A stretch of 64,000 bases of DNA, from the NCBI RefSeq assembly GCF_009765965.1, contig NZ_LMUL01000014.1, forward strand, positions 1,939,413 through 2,003,412, given 5' to 3'. A program made the position numbers and the translations under genes. This DNA comes from Caulobacter sp. S45 (GTDB lineage Bacteria; Pseudomonadota; Alphaproteobacteria; Caulobacterales; Caulobacteraceae). Positions 17,947 to 29,015 of the stretch are shown one piece after another. The notes under the pieces were generated by a model. That model saw only the letters and a program-made list of their open reading frames with translations. It was not told the origin of the DNA and did not search any database. How positions within the stretch are numbered: position 1 is the stretch's first letter; each line of letters starts with the position of its first letter.

Positions 17947-19482
17947 ATGGGTTCAGCTTCTGCAAAGTCTGGCGAAATCATCAGCGCACTGCGCGATGAC
18001 CCAGGAGTGGTCCGCGCCCGCGATCAGGTCTTCGCACTTCTCAGCCACGAGATACGAACGCCACTCAATGGTGTCTTGGGTATGGCCGGTCTGCTGGCGA
18101 GCACCTCGCTGGACCCCACCCAGAGCGCCTATCTCGCCACCCTGCGCGACTGCGGCGAACATCTGCTCGGCCTGGTCAACGACATGCTCGATCTGGCCAA
18201 GCTGGAGTCCGGTCGGGTCGAACTGGAGATGGTGGAGACCGACGTCGAGGGCCTGCTCCAGGGGGTCTGCGAACTGCTCAGCCCCCGCGCCCACGCCCAG
18301 GGACTGGAGATCGCCTGGGCGGTGGCCGCCGACGTCCCGCCGATCCGCACCGACGACGGGCGTCTGCGCCAGATCCTGTTCAATCTGGCTGGAAACGCGG
18401 TCAAGCTGACTCGCGAAGGCGGGGTGCTGGTCACCGCCGCGCGGACAGCGGCCAACGACGGCGCGCTTCGCCTGCGCTTCACCGTCGAGGATTCCGGCCC
18501 CGGTCTGAAGCCCGACGAAAAATCCCGCATCTTCGATGAATTCGTCCAGGCGGAGGCGGGCGTCCAGGCCGGCGGCGCCGGTTTGGGCCTGGCCATCGTC
18601 CAACGGCTGGCCGAGGCGCTTGGCGGTCGCGTGGGCGTCGACAGCACCTTCGGCGAGGGCGCCTCCTTCTGGTTCGAAGCCGATTTCGAGGCCATGGACG
18701 CGCCGAGGAGCGAACGACCGCTGGCGGGCCTCACCGTCGGCGTGGTCTCGCCGTCCTGGGCGGTATGTGAGGCCGCCACGGCCCAGATCGCCGCCTGCGG
18801 AGGCGGTTTCCAGCATGCCGCCCAGGCCTGCGACGTGGCCCTGGTGGACAGCGCCTCGATCCCCGCGTCGGTGCCCCACCCCGCCGGCGCGCCGCCCGCC
18901 CTGGTGCTGCTGGCGCCCGAGGATCGCGAACGGATCGCGACCTATCGCGCAGCGGGCTACGCCGGATATCTGATCAAGCCGCTGCGCCGAGCGTCGCTGG
19001 CCGCCCGCGTCCTGGCGGTTCACGCCCAGGCCAGACGCGTCCAGACCGAGCGCCTCCAGGCCGAGCGTGAGGACGCCCACGACGAACGCGCCGCGCCACG
19101 CCGGCTCGGCGGTCTGCGCGCCCTGCTGGCGGAGGACAATCCGGTCAACGCCCTGCTGGCGCGCGCCCTGCTGACCCGCAACGGCTGTTCGGTCGTGCAT
19201 GTCTCCAATGGCGAGGACGCGGTCAAAGCGGTGAAAGACGCGCCCTACGACGTGATCCTGCTCGACATGCGCATGCCCGGAATGGACGGCCCGGCGGCGG
19301 CGCGGGCCATGCGCGCGGCGGGGCTGGCCACGCCCATCGTGGCGCTGACCGCCAACGCCTTCGAGGACGACCGGCGGCTGTGCCGGGACGCCGGCATGGA
19401 CGGCTTCCTGACCAAGCCGCTCGATCCCGCAGCCCTGGAGCACGAGCTCAATCGCTGGCGCCCGCTGCCTCCGGCGCCCTAG
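17947..19482 (+). CDS. shkA: Hybrid histidine kinase with pseudo-receiver, ShkA-like
   Basis: The 511-residue cytoplasmic protein has no membrane segment. Domains in order: HisKA with H34 in LLSHEIRTPLNG (~24-95), HATPase (~135-245), a degenerate receiver without the usual acidic pocket (REC1, ~255-365), a charged linker, and a normal receiver (REC2, ~388-503) with phospho-acceptor D440 in ILLDMRMPGMDG. This is the architecture of Caulobacter ShkA, which is switched on by c-di-GMP and phosphorylates TacA through ShpA. The reported ligand residues of ShkA (R324, Y338, I340, P342, R344, from memory) correspond to R327, Y341, I343, P345 and R347 here. The 3' end overlaps folP by 35 bases in convergent orientation. 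Confidence 0.78.
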   Translation: MGSASAKSGEIISALRDDPGVVRARDQVFALLSHEIRTPLNGVLGMAGLLASTSLDPTQSAYLATLRDCGEHLLGLVNDMLDLAKLESGRVELEMVETDVEGLLQGVCELLSPRAHAQGLEIAWAVAADVPPIRTDDGRLRQILFNLAGNAVKLTREGGVLVTAARTAANDGALRLRFTVEDSGPGLKPDEKSRIFDEFVQAEAGVQAGGAGLGLAIVQRLAEALGGRVGVDSTFGEGASFWFEADFEAMDAPRSERPLAGLTVGVVSPSWAVCEAATAQIAACGGGFQHAAQACDVALVDSASIPASVPHPAGAPPALVLLAPEDRERIATYRAAGYAGYLIKPLRRASLAARVLAVHAQARRVQTERLQAEREDAHDERAAPRRLGGLRALLAEDNPVNALLARALLTRNGCSVVHVSNGEDAVKAVKDAPYDVILLDMRMPGMDGPAAARAMRAAGLATPIVALTANAFEDDRRLCRDAGMDGFLTKPLDPAALEHELNRWRPLPPAP

Positions 19483-20292
19483 CCGCTGCGATCGCGGCCT
19501 GCACCGCCAGGGCCTGCACCGTCTGGCGCACGTCATGGACCCGGAGCGCCGTCACGCCTGACGCCGCCCCCTGCAGCGCCATCGCCAGCGAACCGCCGAT
19601 GCGGTCGTTCGGGTCGATCGCGGTGGAGTCGATGTGCAGCACCGTGCGCTTGCGGCTGACCCCCAGCAACACCGGGAAACCGCTCGCGGCCAGCCGATCC
19701 AGGTTGGCCAGCAGGGCCAGGTTGTGCTGCAGCCGCTTGCCGAAGCCGATGCCGGGATCGAACCAGATGTCCTCGCGCCGCACGCCGGCCGCCATCGCCG
19801 CCTCCGCCCGCGCCGACAGGTAGGCCAGCACCTCGCCCACCGGATCGGCATAGCGGGGATTGTCCTGCATGGTGCGGGGATCGCCCTGCATGTGCATCAG
19901 CACCACGGGCGTGTTCAGCTCGGCCGCCGTCGCCAGGCTGTCCGGAGCGCCGGTCAGGGCGCTGATGTCGTTCCACATCACTGCCCCCGCGGCCACGGCG
20001 GCGCGCGCCACGGCCGGCTTGCGGGTGTCGATGGAAAGCGGGACGTCGCTGACGGCGCGGATCGCCGTAATCACCGGCAACACGCGCGCGAGTTCCACCG
20101 CCTCGGCTGTCGGCGCGGCGCCGGGGCGGGTGGACTCCCCGCCGATGTCGAGCATGTCGGCTCCGGCCGCGACCAGGGCCAGCGCCTGGGCCAGGGCCGT
20201 GTCGCGCTCGGCGAACCGGCCGCCATCGGAAAACGAGTCCGGCGTGACGTTCAACACCCCCATCACCAGGGGGCGCCGTCGCAACGTCGCGA

Positions 20293-20296
<4 letters not shown>
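19448..20296 (-). CDS. folP: Dihydropteroate synthase
   Basis: The 282-residue protein carries the DHPS pterin-site motifs [15 protein letters not shown] (residues ~12-26), [11 protein letters not shown], and the C-terminal LLGVSRKR. It condenses p-aminobenzoate with dihydropterin pyrophosphate in folate synthesis and is the sulfonamide target. Its start overlaps the ftsH stop (ATGA), the ftsH-folP coupling common in Proteobacteria; glmM, the usual next gene, is absent. The 3' end overlaps the convergent kinase gene by 35 bases. Confidence 0.95.
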
Positions 20297-22179
<1,883 letters not shown>

Positions 22180-22291
22180 GTTCGTCCTGACCTGTCCTCG
22201 CCTGGCTTAACGCCAGGAAACGACTTCAAACTCCGGGGATCAAGATAGGGTGGCCGAGGCTGCAGCGCCATGAGGCTGTCGGCGCCAAGTT

Positions 22292-23542
22292 TCACCCGGT
22301 CCACGTCAAAGCGTCGCGCACGGCCTCCACCTCGACCTCGATGCGCCCACACGCCGCCGCCAGACGCCTCGGCGCCAGCGCCACAGCCCGCCCCGGACCG
22401 CTTCCGAAAGGCGCCGGCAGGCTGACCGTTCCGTCCTCGGCGACCAGGGCCGGAAGCGCACCCCGCGCCTCCGCCGGCAAGGCCTTGAGTCGCGCGGCGT
22501 CCGCCGGGGGCAGGCGCGCGGCCAGGCCCGCCAAGGGCGCGACGTGCAGGCCGTCCACCGTCGCCTCCACCTCGAAGCGACCGTCGAACACTGCGGGTTC
22601 GGATCGCGTCAGGGGAAGCGACGAAAGGCCGCCCCGCGAACGCTCTCCCACATCCCGCACGATCACGGCCTGCCCGTCGGTCGCCCGCACGCGCGCGCCG
22701 CCAAGGGTGGTCTTGAAGGTCTCGTGCCGCGCCAGACGCTCAGTCAGGCGACGCACCGCCGCCCCCGCCGGCGGCCGTTCCCGACCCGAAGTGCAAAGCA
22801 CCGCCTTGGCCACGACATCGACGGACGCCGCACGCGAGAGCATCACCCGCCCCAAGGCGTCGGCCGTCGCCGCCCCATCGGCACGGCGCGGGATGGAGAT
22901 CACGGACGCCGGCACGACGTCCACCTGCCCCACCTCGTTCGCCAACACCGCGCGCGCCCGGCTGCGGGCGAAGCGGGGATCGGCGTTGGCGGGGTCCTCC
23001 AACCACCCCATCCCCTCCGCCGCCAGCAACGCCCGCAAGTCCGTCCGCCGCACCGCCAGCAGGGGCCGCAGCAGGAACACGCCCCGTCCTTCCGGCCATA
23101 CCGGCGAGGGCGCCCAGGTTTCCAAGCGGCCGTGGGTCGGGGTGTCGCGGCGGATCAGGTCCGACTCGGCGACGTCGTCGGCGGTGTGGCCCATCAGGAT
23201 CACATGCGCCCCCGCCGCCCCTGCAGCCTCCGCCAGCAGCGCATGGCGCGCACGGCGGGCCGCGGCCGGCAGGCCCGTCTGCGGCTTCGGTCCCGTCCAG
23301 CTCAGGGGCCGCCACTCGGCCCCCAGCCGTCCGGCGATTTCGCCGGCCTCGGCTGTCCAGCGGGCGCTGTCGGGATTGAGGCCGTGGTCGACGCTCAGCG
23401 CCAACAGCCGCCGGCCGTTCGTCCGCGCCCAACGGGCCGCAAGCACCAGCAGGGCGGTGGAATCGCTCCCGCCGGATAGGGCGACGGCGATCGGACGCCC
23501 GGCGCCCCGCTCGAGCCGAAGATCGAGCGCCGTCAACCTCAT
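22292..23542 (-). CDS. tilS: tRNA(Ile)-lysidine synthetase
   Basis: The 416-residue protein has the N-type ATP pyrophosphatase loop SGGSDSTALL at residues ~23-32 and the conserved HILMGHTADDVAE region. It converts C34 of the AUA-reading tRNA(Ile) to lysidine. The tilS-ftsH order is widely conserved. The C-terminal half is less conserved, as usual in Alphaproteobacteria. The short gap (33 bases) to cpoB suggests that transcription may continue from the Tol-Pal block. Confidence 0.9.
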   Translation of the reverse strand: MRLTALDLRLERGAGRPIAVALSGGSDSTALLVLAARWARTNGRRLLALSVDHGLNPDSARWTAEAGEIAGRLGAEWRPLSWTGPKPQTGLPAAARRARHALLAEAAGAAGAHVILMGHTADDVAESDLIRRDTPTHGRLETWAPSPVWPEGRGVFLLRPLLAVRRTDLRALLAAEGMGWLEDPANADPRFARSRARAVLANEVGQVDVVPASVISIPRRADGAATADALGRVMLSRAASVDVVAKAVLCTSGRERPPAGAAVRRLTERLARHETFKTTLGGARVRATDGQAVIVRDVGERSRGGLSSLPLTRSEPAVFDGRFEVEATVDGLHVAPLAGLAARLPPADAARLKALPAEARGALPALVAEDGTVSLPAPFGSGPGRAVALAPRRLAAACGRIEVEVEAVRDALTWTG

Positions 23543-23575
23543 GTCAGGTCAGGGCGAGCGACGGCGATCGGAGGA

Positions 23576-24523
23576 TCAGCCGCTGCACTTGGCGCGACCG
23601 CGCACCCCGTCGGCCCGGGCCTTGGTGGCTGGACCGGCCGTGGAGCTGAAGCGGTGATCGAACTCCGCCAGCGCCGCGCAGGCTTCGGTGGAGCGGTTGG
23701 TCTCCACCAGCGCGCGGGCGAGCTTCACCGTGGCGTCGCCGGCCCACGCGGTCTTGGGCCAGCCCTTCAGGGCGCGGGCGTAGGCGGGCGTCGCGTCCTG
23801 GAAGTCTTCCCGCGCGTAGTCGCTCTCGCCCATCCAGTAGTAGGCTTCCGACAGGTTTTTGGCCGACGGATAGCGGGTCACATAGTCCTGGAAGGCGCTG
23901 GCGGCCCCGGCGTAGTCGCCCGAGGTCACCCTGGCGCGGGCGGCGCGATAGACGTCGGCTGGACCCGCAGGCGCGGCGGCGGCCGGCGGCGGGGCGTCGG
24001 GCGCGGAGGACGGTCCGCCCAATCTGCCGCTATCGGCCGCCTGGGCCGCAGCGGTGGCGTCGGAGCCGTTCGGGCCGGTCGGCGGAGGCGGAACGGAATT
24101 GTCGGTGGGCGGAGGCGGGATTTGGCCGGCGGCGGCGCCCGGCGCGAACTGGGCTTCCAGCCGGCCGACGCGATCGCTGAGGTCCTTCAGCTGGCCGCGC
24201 AGTTCGCCGGTCTGATCGCGCAGGGCCTGGCTGCTGTGGCGCGCCTCGTCGGCGTCGTGGGTCATCACCTCGAGCTGGCCGGACAGCTGGCGCAAGGTGG
24301 CGTCCACCGCATCCAGCCTCTGCTCGACGGCGGACACGGCGGGATCGGGTCCGGCGAGCTTCACTTCGACCGCCTGGCCGGTGTCGCGGCCCTGGAACAC
24401 GATGGCGCGCAGTTCGCGCACCTGCTTCTCCAGCCGATCGACCCGCCCGTTGTCCTGGGCGTGGGCCGAGCCGGCGAGCGCCAGGAACGCTACGGAGGCC
24501 AGGAGGAGTCTCGGTCGAGTCAT
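23576..24523 (-). CDS. cpoB: Cell division coordinator CpoB (YbgF), Tol-Pal associated
   Basis: The protein is 315 residues from the ATG at 24523, which starts a signal peptide (MTRPRLLLASVAFLALAGSAHAQ). Residues ~25-130 form a coiled coil (RVDRLEKQVREL…, LRDQTGELRGQLKDLSDRVGRLEAQ), followed by a Pro/Ala-rich linker and C-terminal TPRs (YRAARARVTSGDYAGAASAFQDYVTRYP, AYYWMGESDYAREDFQDA). CpoB links Tol-Pal constriction with peptidoglycan synthesis in the periplasm. It follows pal as in other Proteobacteria. Confidence 0.9.
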   Translation of the reverse strand: MTRPRLLLASVAFLALAGSAHAQDNGRVDRLEKQVRELRAIVFQGRDTGQAVEVKLAGPDPAVSAVEQRLDAVDATLRQLSGQLEVMTHDADEARHSSQALRDQTGELRGQLKDLSDRVGRLEAQFAPGAAAGQIPPPPTDNSVPPPPTGPNGSDATAAAQAADSGRLGGPSSAPDAPPPAAAAPAGPADVYRAARARVTSGDYAGAASAFQDYVTRYPSAKNLSEAYYWMGESDYAREDFQDATPAYARALKGWPKTAWAGDATVKLARALVETNRSTEACAALAEFDHRFSSTAGPATKARADGVRGRAKCSG

Positions 24524-24580
24524 GATGCTGTCCGTAGACGCTTGCGCCGGACGGCGGAAGCAGGAGCGTTGGCGGATCGC

Positions 24581-24608
24581 GGCGGGGAAGCGCATGCGCC
24601 GCCCCGCC
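24581..24608 (-). other. Intercistronic hairpin between pal and cpoB
   Basis: GGCGGGG (24581-24587) and CCCCGCC (24602-24608) form a 7-bp GC stem around a GCGCAT-containing loop. It lies 24 bases downstream-side of the pal stop and has no T-run. It may separate or stabilise the abundant pal message from cpoB. Confidence 0.45.
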
Positions 24609-24631
24609 TGGTATCCGGTAGTGTCCGGGCC

Positions 24632-25216
24632 TTATTGGCCGCTATCGTTCACGCCGCCGACCGCGCCGGCGGTGATGGCGGTGTGGCCGTTACGGTTCTT
24701 GGCCCAGGCGTCTTCGCCCGAACCAGCGTCGATCGGCTTTTCCTTGCCATAGGAGATGGTGGTGATGCGGCCGGCGGCGACGCCATGCTGGATCAGGTAG
24801 GTCTTGATGAACTCGGCCCGGCGCGCGCCCAGCGCCAGGTTGTACTCGCGGGTGCCGCGCTCGTCGCAGTTGCCTTCGATGCGCACCGTCACCTGCGGAT
24901 AGCGACCGAGCCACTGGGCCTGGTTGTCCAGAATCTGGCGGCCTTCGGCGCCGAGGCTGTCGGCGTTCAGTTCGTAATAGACGCGGTCGCCGGCGGAGAT
25001 GACGAAGTCCTGCACCGAACCGGGGACGGCGCCCACCGGAGCCTGGGACGGGCCGGTGTAGGGCGGGGGCGGAGGACCGTTGTCGGCCATCGGCGGCGGA
25101 GGCGGCGGGCCGGTGTCGGCCGGAGGCGGCGGCCCCTTGTGGGCGCAAGCCGCGAGGGAAGCCGCCAGGCCAACGCCGGCTGCGGTCTTCAGAAGAGCCC
25201 GGGTGTTCAGCACCAT
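24632..25216 (-). CDS. pal: Peptidoglycan-associated lipoprotein Pal
   Basis: The 194-residue protein has a lipoprotein signal with lipobox LAAC (Cys24), a Pro-rich linker (residues ~28-60), and an OmpA-like peptidoglycan-binding domain with NCDERGTREYNLALGARRAEFIKTYLIQHGV. It anchors the outer membrane to peptidoglycan and, in Caulobacter, is essential and also associated with the BAM complex. The Pro-rich linker is longer than in E. coli Pal. Confidence 0.95.
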   Translation of the reverse strand: MVLNTRALLKTAAGVGLAASLAACAHKGPPPPADTGPPPPPPMADNGPPPPPYTGPSQAPVGAVPGSVQDFVISAGDRVYYELNADSLGAEGRQILDNQAQWLGRYPQVTVRIEGNCDERGTREYNLALGARRAEFIKTYLIQHGVAAGRITTISYGKEKPIDAGSGEDAWAKNRNGHTAITAGAVGGVNDSGQ

Positions 25217-25272
25217 GGGAATTTACTCCTTCATATTCTGCAAAAAGGGAGCTGGACCGAAGAACGCCGGCC

Positions 25273-26592
25273 TTACTTCAGCAAGGGTGACCACGCCGGA
25301 TCGGTGGCGCCGCCCGGATACGGTTCCAGGCGCTCGTTGCGCCCGGAAACGTCCACGGTCCATAAACGCGGCCCGGCCCCCGGCGTTTCCCGCGAGAACA
25401 TCAGCACCCGTCCGTTGGGAGCCCAGGTCGGACCTTCGTCGAGGAAACTCGAGGTCAAGGTGCGCTCGCCCGAGCCGTCGGGGTGCATCACCACGATGTG
25501 GAACTGGCCGCCGGTCTGCTTGGTGGCCGCGATCAGGTCGCCCTTCGGGCTCCACACCGGCGTGGTGTACTGACCGCTGCCGAAGGAGATGCGGTGCGCG
25601 CCGCCGCCGCTCGAGCTCATCGAATAGATCTGCGGGCTACCGCCCCGATCCGAGGTGAACACGATCTGGCCGCCGTCCGGCGAATAGGAGGGCGAGGTGT
25701 CGATCGACGGGTCGGAGGTCAGCCGGCGGCTTTCGCGCGAGCGGAGGTCGTAGACGTAGATGTCGGTATTGCCGTTGCGCTCCACCGACAGGGCCACGTG
25801 CGACCCGTCGGGCGAGAAGCGGGGGGCGAAGGCCATGGCGCCCTGGAACTCGCCGATGGTTTCCCGCCGGCCGGTCTCCAGATCGTACAGGTAGACCCGG
25901 ATCGCGTCCTTGGTCAGGGAGGCGAAGGTGATCTGCTGGTTGCTGGACGAGAAGCGGGGGCTGAGGATGGTCTCCTTACCGCTGCTCAGGAAGGCCGGGT
26001 TGGCGCCGTCCTGGTCCATGATCTCCAGCCGCTTGACCCGATGGCCGCGCGGGCCGCTCTCGGCCACGAAGACGATGCGGGTGTCGAAATAGCCGTCCTC
26101 CCCGGTCAGGCGCTTGTAGACCGCGTCGGCGATCTTGTGGGCGACGCGGCGCCAGTTGTCCGGCGTCGAGGTGAACTGGGTGCCGACCAGCTGGCTCTGG
26201 TTGTAGACGTCCCACAGGCGGAAATCGACGCGCAGGCGGCCGTCCGCGTCGATACTGGCCAAGCCGTTGACCAACGCCTGGGCGCCCACCTGCCGCCAGG
26301 CGGCGAGTTGGGGCTGGATGTTCACGTTCAGCGTCTTCTCGGGGAAGGTGCTCGCTGGCACCGGCTTGAAGTAGCCCGAGCGCTCCAGGTCCTTGGACAC
26401 CACGTCGGCGATCTGGCCGCCGAGCTCCGTGGTGCGGGCGTCCGCGCCGCTGAAGGGCGGCACGGCGATGGGCAGGGGTTCCAACGTACCCTTATTGATC
26501 TGTACCTCGACTGGCTGAGCGTGCGCGACCGTAAGCGCGAGCGGAAAAGCGCTAGCGAGAAGAGCGGCGAAGGCGACGATGAAGTGACGCAT
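25273..26592 (-). CDS. tolB: Tol-Pal translocation protein TolB
   Basis: The protein is 439 residues from the ATG at 26592, preceded by AAGAGGAAG; an upstream in-frame ATG (26631) would precede the signal peptide [26 protein letters not shown]. The N-terminal alpha/beta domain is followed by a six-bladed propeller with repeats of the form FSPDGxxVAL / [21 protein letters not shown]. It is the periplasmic partner of Pal and TolA. Confidence 0.95.
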   Translation of the reverse strand: MRHFIVAFAALLASAFPLALTVAHAQPVEVQINKGTLEPLPIAVPPFSGADARTTELGGQIADVVSKDLERSGYFKPVPASTFPEKTLNVNIQPQLAAWRQVGAQALVNGLASIDADGRLRVDFRLWDVYNQSQLVGTQFTSTPDNWRRVAHKIADAVYKRLTGEDGYFDTRIVFVAESGPRGHRVKRLEIMDQDGANPAFLSSGKETILSPRFSSSNQQITFASLTKDAIRVYLYDLETGRRETIGEFQGAMAFAPRFSPDGSHVALSVERNGNTDIYVYDLRSRESRRLTSDPSIDTSPSYSPDGGQIVFTSDRGGSPQIYSMSSSGGGAHRISFGSGQYTTPVWSPKGDLIAATKQTGGQFHIVVMHPDGSGERTLTSSFLDEGPTWAPNGRVLMFSRETPGAGPRLWTVDVSGRNERLEPYPGGATDPAWSPLLK

Positions 26593-26638
26593 GGGCTTCC
26601 TCTTAAACCGTCTCGCTGACGCTTTCATCAAATCTCAT

Positions 26639-27634
26639 CTATCCCTCGCACGCAGACTTCGCATCAAAGTCCAGAATGATGTCTCGGTTGGCCGTTGGCG
26701 GCAGCTCGGTGTAAGGGGCGCCCTGAGCGACCGCGCTGACTGCACGTTGGGCGGCGGCATTCATTACAGCCTCACTTGCGCCGGACGAACTCTTTTTAAA
26801 AACAGTAGGTTGGCCGGCGAGACGATGGTCCGGGGTCAAGAGAAAGCGGACTTTCACTTCTACGCCCGTTGCGCCTTCGATCCCGCAGTTTGGGTGCCAC
26901 AGGCGGATCACCTTGGCCGTCAACGCCCCCAGCGTATTGGCGTCCAGCGCTGTCGCCGCCCCGGCGGCCATGCGGGCAGTGCGGTCTGTCTCCGCATGCG
27001 CCTGTCCCTTGGCGGCATTGGCGCGATGGCCGGATGGACTTTCGGCGGCTAGCGTTTCTAAAAAGCTAGGCGAAGCTTTAGCGCGTGACTTTGATTTCGA
27101 GTCTTCCGCGAGGATGCCTTCCAGCAGACTCGACTTTGATTGCGCCTTGGTTCTCGGCTGCTCACTGGCGAGGTGCTCAAGGAAATTGGGGTCGGACTTC
27201 GCGACAGGCTTCGGAATGGGCTTCGGCTCGGGCTTGGGCGGCGGGGTGCGCTTCACCGGCACGGGCTTGGGTTCAGGCGCGGGCTGCGGCAGTGGCGGCG
27301 GCGTACGGTGGACCGGGCGCGGCGGCGGCGGCGCGGGTTCGGGCGGCGGCGGGGCGGGCTTGGGCTCAGGCGTCGGCGTCTCCACCGGCGAGGGCGGCAG
27401 GGGCGACGGCGGCGCGGGTTCGGGAGCGGCGGCGGTCTGGCGCTCCTCGGCCTGGACGGCGGCGCGCACATTGGTCTCGGGCGCGTTGGCGACCAGCGTC
27501 ACCGGCGTCACCACCATCGGCCGGGTCAGGGGCGGGGCGAACTTCCAGCTGATCAGCATGGCCAGCACCACCAGCAGGTGCAGGCCCAGCGAGGCGACGA
27601 ACGCCGGCCGAAGAGTGGTGGTGCGCTCCGCCAC
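26639..27634 (-). CDS. tolA: TolA, Tol-Pal energy-transducing protein
   Basis: The 331-residue protein has a short cytoplasmic start, one membrane helix (residues ~11-30), a Pro-rich spacer (~70-145) in place of the long Ala-rich helix of E. coli TolA, and a C-terminal globular domain (~235-331; WHPNCGIEGATGVEVKVRFLL…). Between spacer and globular domain there are three degenerate FLExLAxE repeats. Its position between tolR and tolB, plus the TonB/TolA-type C terminus, identifies it. Confidence 0.88.
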   Translation of the reverse strand: MAERTTTLRPAFVASLGLHLLVVLAMLISWKFAPPLTRPMVVTPVTLVANAPETNVRAAVQAEERQTAAAPEPAPPSPLPPSPVETPTPEPKPAPPPPEPAPPPPRPVHRTPPPLPQPAPEPKPVPVKRTPPPKPEPKPIPKPVAKSDPNFLEHLASEQPRTKAQSKSSLLEGILAEDSKSKSRAKASPSFLETLAAESPSGHRANAAKGQAHAETDRTARMAAGAATALDANTLGALTAKVIRLWHPNCGIEGATGVEVKVRFLLTPDHRLAGQPTVFKKSSSGASEAVMNAAAQRAVSAVAQGAPYTELPPTANRDIILDFDAKSACEG

Positions 27635-27642
27635 GGCGGGAC

Positions 27643-28155
27643 TCAGGGCTGGCCGGAGGCGTCGGTATCGGCGCGCTTGGCCGGATGCTCGGCGCCGCCC
27701 GTATCGGTGATCAGGTTGATCGCGCTGAAGCCCGAGGTGGACAAGCGCGCCATCACCTGGGCCACCACGGCGTAGGACGCGGCCCCGTCGGCGCGCACAT
27801 AGAGCGGCTTGCTCTCGCCGCCCTGGCCGACGCCCGCCGCGCCGCCGGCCGACTTCACCCGGTCGGCCAGCTCGTCAAGATCGGTCTCGTTTTCGCCGAC
27901 ATAGATACGGCCGTCCTTCTGCACGCTGACGGTGACGGGTTCGGCGGGGGTGCTGATGGCGGCGGCGTCGGTCTTGGGCAGTTCCAGCGGCACGCCAGCG
28001 GTCAGCAGGGGCGCGGACACCATGAAGATGATCAGCAGCACAAGCATCACGTCGACCAGCGGCGTGACGTTGATCTCCGACAGGGCCGCGCGTCCGCGCC
28101 GGCGGCGACGGCCGCGCCGGCCGGTGGACAGGGCGTCGTGGACGGACAGCGCCAA
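27643..28155 (-). CDS. tolR: TolR, ExbD/TolR family
   Basis: The 170-residue protein has an Arg-rich cytoplasmic N terminus and a single membrane helix with the conserved aspartate (INVTPLVDVMLVLLIIFMVSAPLL), which is part of the proton channel with TolQ. The periplasmic domain follows. It starts 3 bases after the tolQ stop and is followed 8 bases later by tolA, so the three are one operon. The C-terminal tail is somewhat longer than in E. coli. Confidence 0.94.
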   Translation of the reverse strand: MALSVHDALSTGRRGRRRRRGRAALSEINVTPLVDVMLVLLIIFMVSAPLLTAGVPLELPKTDAAAISTPAEPVTVSVQKDGRIYVGENETDLDELADRVKSAGGAAGVGQGGESKPLYVRADGAASYAVVAQVMARLSTSGFSAINLITDTGGAEHPAKRADTDASGQP

Positions 28156-28158
28156 GGC

Positions 28159-28905
28159 TCAGACCCGCTCGGCGTCGGCGGCGGTGGAAGAGGGCGCGCC
28201 CAGCCGCTCGCCCAGCCGGCGCGCCACCGCGCCCGACAGGTCGTCGGCGAAGGCTTCCAGGCGGGCGGTGAACTTGGACGCGTCGGTGGAGAACTTGTTG
28301 TAGGCGATATAGGCCGGGATCGCCGCCACCAGGCCGATGGCGGTGGCGAACAGGGCGTGGGCGATGGCCGGCGCCACCACGGTCAGGTTGGTGTTCTTCT
28401 GGATGGCGATGGCCTGGAAGGCGGTCATGATCCCCCACACCGTTCCGAACAGCCCGATGAAGGGCGAGGCGGTGGCGACGATGGCCAGCAGGCCCAGCCC
28501 CTCCTCGACCTTGCGGCTCTCCTTGGCGATGACGCTGTCCAGCGCCCGGTCGATGCGCTGGATGGTCAGGGCGGTCTGGGTCTCGCTCAGCGCCGCGCGC
28601 ACCCGCGAGCCGCGCCACTCGCGCAGCGCCGCCTGGAGCATGCGCGGCAGGGCGTGGACGGGGTTCTCGCCGACCTCGGAAGCGATGTCCTCCAGCGGAC
28701 GACCGGAACCGACCTCGGATTCGAACCGTGCGGCGATGCGGTTGAGCGAGGATAGCCGGAAGATCTTGTCCAGGATCACCGCCCAGGACCACAGCGACGC
28801 CACGATCAGTCCTGTCAGGACCAGTTTGACCACCCAGTCCGCACTCATGAACATGGCCAGGGGACTGAAGCTGGCGGCGGTCAAGGTCGTTGGCTCGGGC
28901 ATCAT
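28159..28905 (-). CDS. tolQ: TolQ, MotA/TolQ/ExbB proton channel
   Basis: The 248-residue protein has three membrane helices (residues ~25-45, ~140-165, ~180-205) and the family motif GLLAIVATASPFIGLFGTVWGIMTAF. It forms the inner-membrane motor with TolR that energises TolA. It is the first gene of the tolQ-tolR-tolA-tolB-pal-cpoB order here; ybgC, usual upstream in many Proteobacteria, is missing. Confidence 0.95.
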   Translation of the reverse strand: MMPEPTTLTAASFSPLAMFMSADWVVKLVLTGLIVASLWSWAVILDKIFRLSSLNRIAARFESEVGSGRPLEDIASEVGENPVHALPRMLQAALREWRGSRVRAALSETQTALTIQRIDRALDSVIAKESRKVEEGLGLLAIVATASPFIGLFGTVWGIMTAFQAIAIQKNTNLTVVAPAIAHALFATAIGLVAAIPAYIAYNKFSTDASKFTARLEAFADDLSGAVARRLGERLGAPSSTAADAERV

Positions 28906-29015
28906 GGCTCGTCAGGCTGCTGTGCTTGGTAAAGGGGGGCGAGATGACGAAACTAAGGCGTCGCCCCTCGACCGGGGTCGACGACCTTGGGTTTGATCGG
29001 TTCGAAGCTGTATTC

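Noticed and set aside
28933..28967. GGGGCGA…TCGCCCC stem between tolQ and flmA
   Set aside because: The loop is long and there is no T-run, so I could not call a terminator.
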